From assembly GCF_014203235.1 (NCBI RefSeq), contig NZ_JACHIN010000011.1, positions 1 to 64,000 on the forward strand: DNA of 64,000 bases. The letters run 5' to 3'. Position 1 is the stretch's first letter, and each line of letters begins with the position of its first letter. The stretch is from Nonomuraea endophytica. Its GTDB lineage: Bacteria > Actinomycetota > Actinomycetes > Streptosporangiales > Streptosporangiaceae. The translations under genes and the position numbers were made by a program. The notes under the pieces are model-generated. The model was given only the letters and a program-made list of their open reading frames with translations. It searched no databases and had not been told where the DNA came from. Below are positions 32,959 to 44,626 of this stretch, one piece after another.

Positions 32959-33780
32959 GTGACTCCAACGATGCCGCAGAACGAGACCACCATCCCGGTC
33001 CTGCCGTGTGTGTCCCTCGACGAGACGCTGGAGTTCTACCAGGCGCTCGGGTTCGAGGTCACGTACAAGATGACCAAGCCGTACCTGTACCTGGCGCTGC
33101 GGTGGAGCAACGTCGAGCTCCACTTCGGCAAGCCGCCCGAGGGCATGGACCCGGCCAACGAAGACGGCGGTGGCTGCCTGGTGATGATCGACGCGGCGGC
33201 GCCGTACCATCAACATTTCAGCGCCGCGATGCGCGGCGCCTACGGAAAGGTGCTGGCGTCGGGACGGCCGCGCATCACCCGCTACCGCAAAGGCGCCTCC
33301 CGCTTCACGCTCATCGACCCGTCGGGCAACTCGATCATCTTCATCCAGCGCGACGAGCCCATGGAGCTGGAGTACGGCGGCGACAGGAGCCTGCCCCGCC
33401 TGGCCCAGGCGATCGACAACGCGCGGATCCTGCGGGAGTTCAAGAACGACGACCGGGCCGCCTTCCGCGCCCTGACCTCCGCGCTGCGCCGGCACGCCGA
33501 CGACGCGCCGGCGGTGGATCGCGCGCTCGCCCTGGCCACGATGATCGAGCTGGCCATCGCCCTGGACGAGCGTCACAGGATGGACGACCTGATCACCGAC
33601 CTGAAGGCGCTCTCGCTGACCTCGGAGGAGCAGGCCCGCGTCGCTTCAGAACTCTCCAGGAGGCCGACTCCCTGGAGTCCTGGCTACGCGACTAGAGCTA
33701 CGCGGCCGGTCAGTAGGCGAGGGCCGCGGGGTCGCGTTCTGGTGCTCCGGAGGGCCACCACTCGCCCTCGCGCAGCGTGA
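32959..33780 (+). CDS. VOC/bleomycin-resistance-like protein with a probable C-terminal frameshift
   Basis: The first 130 residues are a VOC domain (TTIPVLPCVSLDETLEFYQA; NVELHFGKPPEG; FTLIDPSGNSIIFIQRDEP), followed by a helical region. After about residue 230 the frame turns into a basic, low-quality tail (RPTPWSPGYATRATRP) that runs to 33780 and overlaps the convergent gene by 71 bp. The next frame gives the more natural ending LQEADSLESWLRD and a stop at 33696. A single missing base near 33650 would explain this. GTG 32959 or ATG 32971 may start it; no ribosome site is seen. Confidence 0.75.
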   Translation: MTPTMPQNETTIPVLPCVSLDETLEFYQALGFEVTYKMTKPYLYLALRWSNVELHFGKPPEGMDPANEDGGGCLVMIDAAAPYHQHFSAAMRGAYGKVLASGRPRITRYRKGASRFTLIDPSGNSIIFIQRDEPMELEYGGDRSLPRLAQAIDNARILREFKNDDRAAFRALTSALRRHADDAPAVDRALALATMIELAIALDERHRMDDLITDLKALSLTSEEQARVASELSRRPTPWSPGYATRATRPVSRRGPRGRVLVLRRATTRPRAA

Positions 33781-34800
33781 ACGGATACCAGCGGCCGTCC
33801 CGCCCCAGCCGCAACTGCAGGGAGCCCAGCGTCCAGCGGTTGCGGGCGGCCTGCACGGGCGGCAGTTCCTCGCGCTGCCAGGCGGCCTCGGCTCTGGCCA
33901 GTTCCTGCCTGCCGGGGGTCCAGGCGTGTTCCAGCACCTCCAGGCCGGCCGGCCCGCCGTACTGCCAGGCGAGGACCGCGGGCGCGTCGCCGATGTCCAG
34001 GTCGTGCTCGGCGGCCAGCCGGACGCGGTCCTGACGTTCGGTGAGGACGGCGGGGCTGCCGCCCGACAGCAGATCTCGCGCCCGCGCGGACGCCGACGCG
34101 GCCAGCACCTTCAGGGCCGCGACGTCCACGCCCGCGGCCTCCTCCAGCTCCAGCGGGACGTATTCCACCGCGACGGGCGGAGGTGCGGGCAGCGGGGGGA
34201 CGCCCAGCGAGAACGCCGCCAATGCCGACATGCCCGTCGCGGCGGGCGTCGGGGCGTCGCGTAGCTGAAGGGCCTCCAGCAGTTCGGTACGGCCCCGCCC
34301 CCGCAGCAGAAGCAGCATGAACGGATCGCCGTCCAGCAGCCAGGACGTCTGGTAGCACAGGGCGGCGGCGTGCTTGCACGGATGCCCCCAGTCGGGGCAG
34401 TCGCACTCGGGCTCCAGGTCGCCGACCGTCGGCAGCAGCGGGACGGCGGCGTCCTCGGCCGCTTCGACCAGGGCGTGCGGCACCTCCCCGTCCAGGAGCG
34501 CGGCGATGTGCCCCGACTGGGCGGCCACCTGGTCGAGGAAACGTTCCCATTCGGCGTCGGTGAGCTGGGCGACGCGGACGACGGTGTCGTACTCGCCCTC
34601 GGTCGTGGCCGCCAGCCGTCCGGGGGAGACGGCGATGGGCCCGACCTGCCCGGTCTTGGCGTAGGCGCGGCCTTTGCGAAGGAGGGTGTGGTCCAGGGAG
34701 GTGTCCTCCATGGCCTTGATCCACGCCAGACCCCACCAGGAGGTGGCGAAGCGGGCCCCGGCGCGTTGCGGCGGGAAGGCGGGAAATCCCTTGACGGCGG

Positions 34801-34804
<4 letters not shown>
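33710..34804 (-). CDS. SWIM zinc-finger protein
   Basis: 364 residues. The SWIM finger is in ECDCPDWGHPCKHAAALCY (Cys-x-Cys, then Cys-x-His; about residues 130-150). The N-terminus FATSWWGLAWIKAMEDTSL is the usual opening of the actinobacterial SWIM proteins that accompany SNF2 helicases. Its ATG overlaps the helicase stop (ATGA), so the two are made together. The pair probably acts on nucleic acid, perhaps in repair or transcription-complex recycling. Confidence 0.85.
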
Positions 34805-37509
<2,705 letters not shown>

Positions 37510-37511
37510 AG

Positions 37512-37526
37512 CCGTACAGTGTACGG
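37512..37526. promoter_or_regulatory. Perfect dyad CCGTACA-G-TGTACGG before the SNF2 gene
   Basis: Seven-base arms around one base lie at 37512-37526, immediately upstream of the helicase GTG. Such placement would block transcription or initiation when bound. The binding protein is not known; no regulator is encoded next to it. Confidence 0.5.
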
Positions 37527-37610
37527 TACATAGACCTGTGGTTTACCCCACCACGATTCGGGAGTACGCCTCATTCTCGCTTTACCCGGATCTTGCCTAG
37601 CCTTCATGAC

Positions 37611-38228
37611 ATGACGGACTGGGTGGTTGACCTCATGGAGACCCTGGGCGCACCGGGGGCGGGCCTCGCGATCGCGCTGGAGAACCTCTTTCCACCGCTG
37701 CCGAGTGAGGTGATCCTGCCGCTGTCCGGGTTCACCGCCAGCCGTGGCGAGATGGACCTCATCGACGCGCTGGTGTGGACGACGCTGGGCTCGGTGGTCG
37801 GGGCGCTGGTGTTGTACTGGGTGGGCGCGATGCTCGGCCGCGAACGCACGCTGCGCCTGGCGGGCAAGCTGCCTCTGGTGAAGATCTCCGACATCGAGAA
37901 GACCGAGGCCTGGTTCCAGAAGCACGGGAAGAAGACGGTCTTCTTCGGGCGGATGATCCCCATCTTCCGCAGCCTCATCTCGGTACCGGCCGGTGTGGAG
38001 CGGATGCCGCTGCCCACCTTCACCCTGCTCACGCTGGCAGGCAGCGCGATCTGGAACTCCATCTTCGTGCTCGCCGGCTATTACCTGGGGGAGAGCTGGC
38101 ACCTGGTCGAGGCGTACGTGGGCATCGGGAGCAAGGTCGTGCTCGGCCTCGCGGTGCTCGCCGTGCTGATCTTCATCGGCATGCGCCTCAGCGAGCGGCG
38201 GAAGGGCAAGCATGGGGCGCGTCGCTGA
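37611..38228 (+). CDS. DedA-family membrane protein
   Basis: 205 residues of the DedA/VTT family: ENLFPPLPSEVILPLSGF, the conserved RMIPIFRSLISVPAGVERMP (Arg/Pro/Gly re-entrant motif) and GSAIWNSIFVLAGYYLG. There are about five hydrophobic segments. DedA proteins move lipids such as undecaprenyl phosphate or phosphatidylethanolamine across the membrane and support envelope and pH homeostasis. The 3' end overlaps the histidine kinase start by 17 bp, so it is co-expressed with the two-component system. Confidence 0.88.
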   Translation: MTDWVVDLMETLGAPGAGLAIALENLFPPLPSEVILPLSGFTASRGEMDLIDALVWTTLGSVVGALVLYWVGAMLGRERTLRLAGKLPLVKISDIEKTEAWFQKHGKKTVFFGRMIPIFRSLISVPAGVERMPLPTFTLLTLAGSAIWNSIFVLAGYYLGESWHLVEAYVGIGSKVVLGLAVLAVLIFIGMRLSERRKGKHGARR

Positions 38229-39330
38229 CGCGCTGCGCCTGCTCTGGGAGATCGCGCTCGGCGCCCTCACCGCGGTGGCCGAACTCCTCTTCCTGATCGT
38301 CGCCGCGCCGGTCCGCGCCCTGCGGAAGGTGCGCGGGGCCACCTCGCCGACCGCGCTGGACCGGGCGGCGCTGTGGCTCGCGCGGTTCGAGGCTCGGCGG
38401 CTGCGGGTGCCGGTGGACGACAGCGCCGACGCCGGGCGGGCCATGGCCTACCTGGCCGCACGGGCGCCGCTCGGGCTGCTCGGCGGCCTCGTGCTGTCGC
38501 TGCTGGAACTCGGTGTCGCGACCGTGATCCGTGCGGGCTGGGCGTGGACGCACAACGAGCCGCACGACGGGATGCTGCCCACGGTCCCGCTGCTGCTCTA
38601 CTTCGGCCTCATCGGCATCGTCCTGCTGTTCCTCGATATTTCAGGACTTGTCGGTGTACGCGTGGTCGAGCGCCGCCTGGTCCGCAACATGCTCGCCCCC
38701 GACCCCACCGCCGCGCTCATAAGGCGCATCGAGCAACTGGCCGAGACCAGGGCGGGCATCGTGGCCGCCGTCGACGCCGAGCGGCGCAGGATCGAACGCG
38801 ACCTGCACGACGGGCTGCAGCAACGCCTGGTCGCGCTGTCCATGCTCATCGGCCGCGCCCGCCGCGGCGGCAAGGCCGAACTGCTGACCCAGGCGCACGA
38901 GGACGCCCAGCGGGCGCTGGCCGAACTGCGCGAGGTCGCCTGGCGCGTCTACCCCAGCGGGCTGGACACCCTCGGCCTGGCCGACGCGCTGGCCGGGGTC
39001 GCCGAACGATCGAGCGTCCCCGTGCACGTCCGCTGCGACCTGACCTCCCGGCCGCCGATGGCCGTGGAGACCGCCGCCTACTTCGTGGTCTCGGAAACGG
39101 TCACGAACGCCGCCAAGCACGCCGCCGCCACCGGGGTGAGCGTGGAGATCCGGCAGGACGGGACAATGGTCGTCGTGCGTATCGAAGACGACGGGTGCGG
39201 CGGCGCCGTACCCACGGGTGGGGGACTGTCCGGGCTGGCGCGGCGGGTGGCCGCGATCGACGGCAGGCTCCTCGTGGACAGCCCGGCCGGTGGCCCCACC
39301 GTGATCACCGCGGAGCTGCCATGCGGGTGA
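38212..39330 (+). CDS. Membrane sensor histidine kinase (NarL/DesK type)
   Basis: 372 residues. Hydrophobic segments lie near 15-32, 80-105 and 122-142. The HisKA_3 dimerisation box ERRRIERDLHDGLQQRLVAL supplies the phosphorylated His. The HATPase part shows ETVTNAAKHAAATG and the G-rich DDGCGG and GGGLSGLARRVAAIDG. It phosphorylates the response regulator encoded next, which it overlaps. Linkage to DedA suggests an envelope signal. Confidence 0.88.
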   Translation: MGRVADALRLLWEIALGALTAVAELLFLIVAAPVRALRKVRGATSPTALDRAALWLARFEARRLRVPVDDSADAGRAMAYLAARAPLGLLGGLVLSLLELGVATVIRAGWAWTHNEPHDGMLPTVPLLLYFGLIGIVLLFLDISGLVGVRVVERRLVRNMLAPDPTAALIRRIEQLAETRAGIVAAVDAERRRIERDLHDGLQQRLVALSMLIGRARRGGKAELLTQAHEDAQRALAELREVAWRVYPSGLDTLGLADALAGVAERSSVPVHVRCDLTSRPPMAVETAAYFVVSETVTNAAKHAAATGVSVEIRQDGTMVVVRIEDDGCGGAVPTGGGLSGLARRVAAIDGRLLVDSPAGGPTVITAELPCG

Positions 39331-39965
39331 TCCTGGCCGAGGACTCCACACTGCTGCGCGAGGGCCTGGTACGGCTGCTGCACGAGGAGGGCCACGAGGT
39401 GCCCGCGGCCGTCGGCGACGGGCAGGCGCTCATCGCGGCCGTCGAGGTCCACGAGCCGGAGATCGTCGTCGTGGACGTGCGCATGCCGCCCACCCACACC
39501 GACGAGGGCCTGCGCGCGGCGCTGGAGATCCGGCGCCGCTGGCCGTCGGTCAAGGTGCTCGTCCTGTCGCAATATGTGGAGAAGAAGTACGCCACCGAGC
39601 TCATGACCGGCAGCGTCGACGGCGTCGGCTACCTGCTGAAGGATCGGGTGGCGCAGGTGGCCGACTTCCTCGACGCGCTGGAGCGGGTGGGGGAGGGCGG
39701 CGCCGCGTTCGACCCGGAGGTGGTCCGGCAGCTCCTGGCGCGTACCAGCCACACCGATCCGCTGTCGCGGCTGACCGCGCGCGAGCGGCAGGTGCTGGAG
39801 CACATGGCCCAGGGGCTGACCAACGCCTCGATCGCCCAGGCCCTGCACGTGTCGCAGAGCGCGGTGGAAAAGCACGTCAACGCCGTCTTCGACAAGCTGA
39901 GACTCTCCCACACCACCGGCTACAGCCGGCGCGTGCTGGCCGTACTCAGCTATCTGCAGTCGTGA
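39321..39965 (+). CDS. Response regulator, LuxR/NarL family
   Basis: 214 residues. The receiver domain has the acidic pair in ILAEDSTLLREG, the phospho-acceptor Asp in IVVVDVRMPPTHTDEG and Lys in VGYLLKDRV. The LuxR helix-turn-helix is LTARERQVLEHMAQGLTNAS followed by SQSAVEKHVNAVFDKLRL. ATG 39321 overlaps the kinase stop. It is convergent with a second histidine kinase, overlapping by 20 bp. Confidence 0.9.
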   Translation: MRVILAEDSTLLREGLVRLLHEEGHEVPAAVGDGQALIAAVEVHEPEIVVVDVRMPPTHTDEGLRAALEIRRRWPSVKVLVLSQYVEKKYATELMTGSVDGVGYLLKDRVAQVADFLDALERVGEGGAAFDPEVVRQLLARTSHTDPLSRLTARERQVLEHMAQGLTNASIAQALHVSQSAVEKHVNAVFDKLRLSHTTGYSRRVLAVLSYLQS

Positions 39966-41019
39966 CGGGCAGGCTCGCCCGCACCTCGTAGCCACCGCCG
40001 GGCAGCGGACCGGCGTGGACGCTGCCCCCGGCCCTGGCCAGGCGTTCCGACAGGCCGCGCAGGCCGCCGCCCGACGGCCGGTCCGGGTGCTTGGGCGTTC
40101 CGTCATCGCGGACGGTGAGCGCGGCGCCGGCCACCTCGAAGAGCGCGTGGGCGGCGGTGCTGTGGCGCAGGATGTTCGTGGCCGCCTCGCGGGCCACCCA
40201 CGACAGCAGCGCCTCGGCCTGCGCGGAACGCGGCGCGCCGTCGCGGCGCACGACCACCTCCACGCCCGCCGCCTCCAGCGCCTCACGGACCCGTTCCAGC
40301 TCAGCCGCCAGGCTGACCTCGCGGTAGCCGGTCACCGCCTCACGCACCTCGGTCAGCGCCTGCCGCCCGACCGACTCGATGTCGGCCGCCTGCCGCGCCG
40401 CCTGCTCAGGATCGCGTACGGCCAGCCGCCGCACCGCCTCCGCCTTCACCACGATCACCGAGAGCGTGTGGCCCAGCAGGTCATGCAGGTCCCGGGAGAA
40501 GCGCAGCCGTTCCTCGGCCACGGCCGCCTCGGCCAGCCGTTCCCTGGTGCGGTTCAGCTCGGCGATCACGACGTGCAGCCGCAGGAACGCCGCCATCACC
40601 ACGCCCGTGCTGAACGACCCCCAGGCGAAGCCCATGATCGGCCCGATGCCCTCGCCGCCCCGCCACACCGCGAACGCCGTCACCGCCGCCAGCGCGCCCA
40701 GCGCCAGCCGTACCGCCCGGTCCTGAAGCACCAGCGCGCAGGCCAGCGCGAGCAACGGGAACAGGTAGAACCAGCCGTTCGCGTAGACCAGCGCCATGCC
40801 CGTCACCAACGCGGCCATCGCGCCCACCACCCAGCGGGCGGCGGCGACCGGCAGCGGAGCCAGGATCAGCAGCGTGTACAGGCCGAGCGTGAGCGCCAGC
40901 CCCGCCCAGGCCGGCCAGACCGGCTGGTAGACGCCGGCCAGGCAGTCCCAGAGCACGCCGACGCCCAGCAGGCCGAAGCCGAGGAAGCCCTTGAGTCCGG
41001 GCTGGCGATCTCCTTGCAC
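39946..41019 (-). CDS. Second NarL-type sensor histidine kinase, no adjacent partner on its strand
   Basis: About 357 residues. Five or six hydrophobic stretches fill residues 10-150 (LGFGLLGVGVLWDCLAGVY; GLALTLGLYTLLILAPLPVA). They are followed by HisKA_3 (EERLRFSRDLHDLLGHTLSV), AREAATNILRHSTA and the G box GGGLRGLSERLARAGG. GTG 41019 begins the membrane part; a longer upstream frame crosses the divergent gene and is unlikely. No response regulator follows in the same direction, so it may signal to the convergent regulator or a remote one. Confidence 0.8.
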   Translation of the reverse strand: MQGDRQPGLKGFLGFGLLGVGVLWDCLAGVYQPVWPAWAGLALTLGLYTLLILAPLPVAAARWVVGAMAALVTGMALVYANGWFYLFPLLALACALVLQDRAVRLALGALAAVTAFAVWRGGEGIGPIMGFAWGSFSTGVVMAAFLRLHVVIAELNRTRERLAEAAVAEERLRFSRDLHDLLGHTLSVIVVKAEAVRRLAVRDPEQAARQAADIESVGRQALTEVREAVTGYREVSLAAELERVREALEAAGVEVVVRRDGAPRSAQAEALLSWVAREAATNILRHSTAAHALFEVAGAALTVRDDGTPKHPDRPSGGGLRGLSERLARAGGSVHAGPLPGGGYEVRASLPVTTADS

Positions 41020-41041
41020 CTGTCCACCGTAGGCTGGGTTG

Positions 41042-41461
41042 ATGAGCCTCAGGTACGCCGCCGTGGCCGTCGAGCTGGACGCACCCGCCGAGGACGTCTT
41101 CGCCCTCATCACCGACTGGCCCCGCCACCACGAGTGGATGTTCATGACCGACGCCCGGCAGACCGGGCCTGACATGATCGAGGCCTATACCGGGATCAGG
41201 CCGTTCGGCTTCCTCGACACGATGACGATCACGGAGTGGGAGCCGCCGCACCGGGTGCGGGTGGAGCACACTGGTGCGATCGTGCGCGGGGAAGGCGCCT
41301 TCCGGGTACGGCCGCTCGGCCCGCGGTGGTGCCGGGTGGTGTGGGCAGAGCGGGTCGAGGTGCCCAGGTGGGCGCTGCCGGGCTGGCCGGTGGTGCACGC
41401 GGCGACCGTGCTGCTGGTGCGACGGTCGTTGGTCAGGCTGGGGGAGCTGGCTCAGCGCTGA
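41042..41461 (+). CDS. SRPBCC/polyketide cyclase-like protein
   Basis: 139 residues. The START-like fold is seen from AAVAVELDAPAEDVFALITD, through the WPRHHEWMF turn, to the final helix WPVVHAATVLLVRRSLVRLG. It binds a hydrophobic ligand in a central cavity. ATG 41042 is only 23 bp from the divergent kinase start, and its end overlaps the PBP gene by 10 bp. The ligand is unknown. Confidence 0.8.
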   Translation: MSLRYAAVAVELDAPAEDVFALITDWPRHHEWMFMTDARQTGPDMIEAYTGIRPFGFLDTMTITEWEPPHRVRVEHTGAIVRGEGAFRVRPLGPRWCRVVWAERVEVPRWALPGWPVVHAATVLLVRRSLVRLGELAQR

Positions 41462-43695
41462 GGCCCGTCCTCTTCTTCGTCCGGCAGCGGCGTCTCGTCG
41501 TTCTGTCGCGGCCTTTCGTCGTCTTGGAGCGGCTCTTCGTTGTCTCGGAGGGGCCCTTCCTCGTCCGGCGTCTCGTCGTCGTTCGTCGGCTCGTCCTGGC
41601 TGGGCGGCGGCTCGCCGCCGCCGAAGCGTGCGGTGTTGAGCGGCGTGAACGGCGTCTGGGGCACCCCCTTGAGCGCCGCCATCATCGTCTCCTGCCAGAT
41701 CGGCCCGGAGATCGTGGCCCCGGCCACCAGGCCGTAGTACCGGCCGCCGATCGTGACGCCGGTCAGCTTGTAGCGCTGCGCGCCGCGCAGGTCGCCGATG
41801 CTGACCGCGGCCGCCAGATCTGGGGTGAATCCGGCGAACCAGGCGGCCGCGTAGTCGTCGGTCGTCCCCGTCTTGCCCGCCGCCGGGCGTCCGATGCCGC
41901 CCACACCGCGCATCGTGCCCTTGGTGAACACCCCCGACAGCACGTGCGCGGTCGCGTCAGCCACCTCAGGGTCGATCGCCTGCCGGCATTTCGGCTCGTA
42001 GTCGGTCTTCTTGCCGTCGCGGTCGGTGATCGCGGTGATCGCCATCGGCTCGCAGTACTTGCCCCGCGCGCCCAGCGCCGCGTACGAGGCGGCCACCGTC
42101 ACCGGGTCGCTCTCGTTGACGCCGAGCGTGAACGTCTGAACCTCGCCCAGCGGCTTGCCGTCGGCCCGCTTGCTGCCGAGCGCCTTGGCGGTCTTGACCG
42201 TCTCGCAGAGCCCGACCCGCTGCTCCAGCTCCAGGAAGAACGTGTTGACCGAGCCCCATGTCCCGGTCTGCAGGGTCTTGTACCCGCCCGAGCCCTCGTC
42301 GTTGGTGACGGTGTGCGTGGGGTCGCCGGCGTTGCCGCCCTTGCAGTTCTTGAACGAGGCATAGCCGGGCGCACGGTAACCGGCGCCCACGGTCATTCCG
42401 TCGTTGACCCGCATGCCCTGCTGCAGCGCGGCGACCAGCGTGAACGTCTTGAACGTCGAGCCGGGCTGGAAACCGGTCCCGCCACCGTGCGCGACGTCGG
42501 CTACCAGGTTGTAAGACATCTGGTCCTTGCCGCTGCCGTACTCGCGGCTGGCCGCCATCGCCTTGATCTTCCCGGTGCCCGGCTGGACGAGCGCCTCGGC
42601 GGCCACCGGGTTGTCGGTGGTGAACACCCGCTTCTTGATCGCCCGGTCGGCCGCGGTCTGCATGCGGCGGTCGAGCGTCGTGCGGATCGTGAGGCCGCCG
42701 CGCTCCAGCAACTGCTTGCGCGCGGTCCTGGTCTTGCCGAAGGCCGGGTCGTTGAGGATCTCGTTGCGCGCGTACAGGCAGAAGTAGGCGTACGAGCTGG
42801 ACTCACACCCGCCCGGCAGCGGCACGCCCTTGTAGCCGAGCTTCTTCGCCTTGGCGGCGGCCGCGTCCTCCTTGGAGATCCTGCCGAGGTCGGCCATCCG
42901 GTCCAGGACGATGTTCCTGCGCTCCAGCAGCCGCGCGCGGTGGGCCTTGCTGACCGAGGGGTCGGTGTTGCTGGGCGACTGTACGGCTCCCGCCAGCGTG
43001 GCCGCCTGCCCGAGCGTGAGCTTGGCCGCCGGGACGCCGAAGAACCGTTTGGCGGCAGCTTCGACACCGTTGGCGCCGGCGCCGAAGTACGCGATGTTCA
43101 GATATTTCTCGAGGATCTGGTCTTTGGTGTACTTCTCCTCCACGGACATGGCGTAGCGGAGCTCGTTGAGCTTGCGGGCGTAGCTGGTCTCCAGGGCCTT
43201 GGCCTTCTCCTCCTTGGTACGGGCCGTGGTCAGGAGCACCTGCTTGACGTACTGCTGGGTGATCGTGGAGCCGCCCTCGCTCACACCGCCCGCCGACAGG
43301 TTCTTGGCCAGCGCCCTGGCCATGCCCTGGAAGTCGATGGGGCCGTGCTCGTAGAAGCGGAAGTCCTCGATCGCGATGATCGCCGTCTTCATCGTCTCGG
43401 CCACGTCGGTCAGCGGGACGATCTCGCGATAGACCTCGTAAAACTGAGCGATGGGCTTGCCCGCGGCATCCAGCAGCGTGGACTTCTCCGCCAGCGGCGG
43501 CTCCTTCAGCTCGACCGGCTGCAGCTCGTCGGTGGCCGCCATGATCGCCACACCGGCGCCCCCGACAGGCAACGCCCAGATGCCCGCCGCGACGACCCCC
43601 GCCGCCAGTCCCACCCCCGCCAACTGCGCGACGCCCCGGCCAACCCGCTTCCCCACCCCGTGCCCCCGTTCCCTTTCCCCGAAATTTCGCACCAA
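41452..43695 (-). CDS. Bifunctional penicillin-binding protein (class A, PBP1A-like)
   Basis: 747 residues. An N-terminal membrane helix (about 24-50) precedes the GT51 glycosyltransferase with EDFRFYEHGPIDFQGMARAL, GGSTITQQYVKQVLL and the NIAYFGAGANGVEAAA stretch. The transpeptidase has SxxK in PGSTFKTFTL, SxN in WGSVNTFFLEL and KTGTT. The last 50 residues are an acidic Asp/Glu/Pro-rich tail (DEPTNDDETPDEEGP). It polymerises and cross-links peptidoglycan outside the membrane. It is transcribed alone. Confidence 0.92.
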   Translation of the reverse strand: MVRNFGERERGHGVGKRVGRGVAQLAGVGLAAGVVAAGIWALPVGGAGVAIMAATDELQPVELKEPPLAEKSTLLDAAGKPIAQFYEVYREIVPLTDVAETMKTAIIAIEDFRFYEHGPIDFQGMARALAKNLSAGGVSEGGSTITQQYVKQVLLTTARTKEEKAKALETSYARKLNELRYAMSVEEKYTKDQILEKYLNIAYFGAGANGVEAAAKRFFGVPAAKLTLGQAATLAGAVQSPSNTDPSVSKAHRARLLERRNIVLDRMADLGRISKEDAAAAKAKKLGYKGVPLPGGCESSSYAYFCLYARNEILNDPAFGKTRTARKQLLERGGLTIRTTLDRRMQTAADRAIKKRVFTTDNPVAAEALVQPGTGKIKAMAASREYGSGKDQMSYNLVADVAHGGGTGFQPGSTFKTFTLVAALQQGMRVNDGMTVGAGYRAPGYASFKNCKGGNAGDPTHTVTNDEGSGGYKTLQTGTWGSVNTFFLELEQRVGLCETVKTAKALGSKRADGKPLGEVQTFTLGVNESDPVTVAASYAALGARGKYCEPMAITAITDRDGKKTDYEPKCRQAIDPEVADATAHVLSGVFTKGTMRGVGGIGRPAAGKTGTTDDYAAAWFAGFTPDLAAAVSIGDLRGAQRYKLTGVTIGGRYYGLVAGATISGPIWQETMMAALKGVPQTPFTPLNTARFGGGEPPPSQDEPTNDDETPDEEGPLRDNEEPLQDDERPRQNDETPLPDEEEDGPQR

Positions 43696-43714
43696 ATAAG
43701 ATCAGATCGGGCAG

Positions 43715-43737
43715 GGATATGTCCAAGACCGATATCC
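43715..43737. promoter_or_regulatory. GGATAT/ATATCC dyad upstream of the PBP gene
   Basis: GGATAT at 43715-43720 and ATATCC at 43732-43737, 11 bases apart, lie 20-42 bp upstream of the start in an AT-richer stretch. This may be a promoter element or operator. Confidence 0.3.
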
Positions 43738-44626
43738 GTCATCCGGCAATGATGAAACGGCTATCGTCGCAGCTCTCCCCACCCTTCCCGACCCCTCGAT
43801 GGAACCTTGGCCCCCGAATGCCAGGAGGTTACCCACCCCCGCCTGTCGGCCTGAGAGCCGACCACGACACCGCCCCGTCCGCCTGAGAGCCCACCACCAC
43901 ATCGCTCCGTCCGCCCGCTTGTCAGGTTGCCCGGCAACCGCCGCTGCCAGACCGCCTGGCACACGGTTGCCAGGCTCCCAGCAGGCGGCTCTCACAGGCC
44001 CCTGGCATGCGGTTCTCACAGCCTCCCAGCAGGCGGTTCTGCCCCTGGCATGTGGCTCTCCTGCCCCCGGCATGTGGTTCTCAGGCCCCCGGTCGGCGGT
44101 TCTCGTAGCCCCGGCAGGCACTCGGGTTCCTCAGGCCCAGCCGGTCGATCCAGTCCCAGGCGGCCGGCGAGCATGGGTGCCACCCCCGCCACGATCCCGG
44201 CGTGATCGGCGCTGAAGAACTCGGCGGACTCCACAGGTCGCACTGGTGTCACCGCAGAGGTGGCCCCCGCCATGAGGCTCGGCGGATGGTCTGTCGTCAG
44301 TGTGGCCTGTGCCGCCGTGATCGTCGCCGGTGTGCCGGCCAGCGGCTGCCCCACGGGTCGCACCGGTAGCGCCGCGGAGGTGGCCCCGCCCTGGCAGGCG
44401 TTGTCGGGTTGTCTGTTCACCGACCCCCTGCCCGTCTGTCCGCCAGCCCACCTGTCCACCCACGCACCCACCCACCTATCTGGCCTACCCGCCTACGCGC
44501 CTACGCGGCAACCCGGCAACCCGGGTGGGCTGGCGGGGCAGGTGGGTAGGTGGTTGTCGGGTTGCTGGGGAGGTTGGTGCGGCCTGTCGATTGCTGGGGT
44601 GTTTGCGGGTGGGACAGGATGCGAGG
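43738..44626. repeat. Repeat-rich spacer with no supported gene
   Basis: Three repeat types are seen. A 32-bp unit starting CCTGAGAGCC occurs at 43850 and 43882. From 43975 to 44130 a degenerate unit of about 23 bp (CCCC-GGCATGYGGYTCTC) recurs about seven times. A 37-bp segment starting CCAC-GGTCGCAC at 44231 recurs at 44351, exactly 120 bp later. A plus-strand frame from ATG 44272 begins like a lipoprotein signal (VVSVACAAVIVAGVPASGC) but continues only as Pro/His-rich composition, so I do not call a gene. Confidence 0.5.

Noticed and set aside
41236..43752. 838-residue plus-strand ORF opposite the PBP
   Set aside because: Low-complexity Arg/Leu/Val composition and no motifs, while the minus strand has complete catalytic motifs.
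43975..44130. CRISPR-like array of 23-bp repeats
   Set aside because: Copies abut without unique spacers of constant length, drift in sequence, and no cas genes are present.
44585..44610. TGTCGA before the LLM oxidoreductase as another regulon member
   Set aside because: The base block 17-18 positions on is GGTG/GTGG, not CG(T/A)C.
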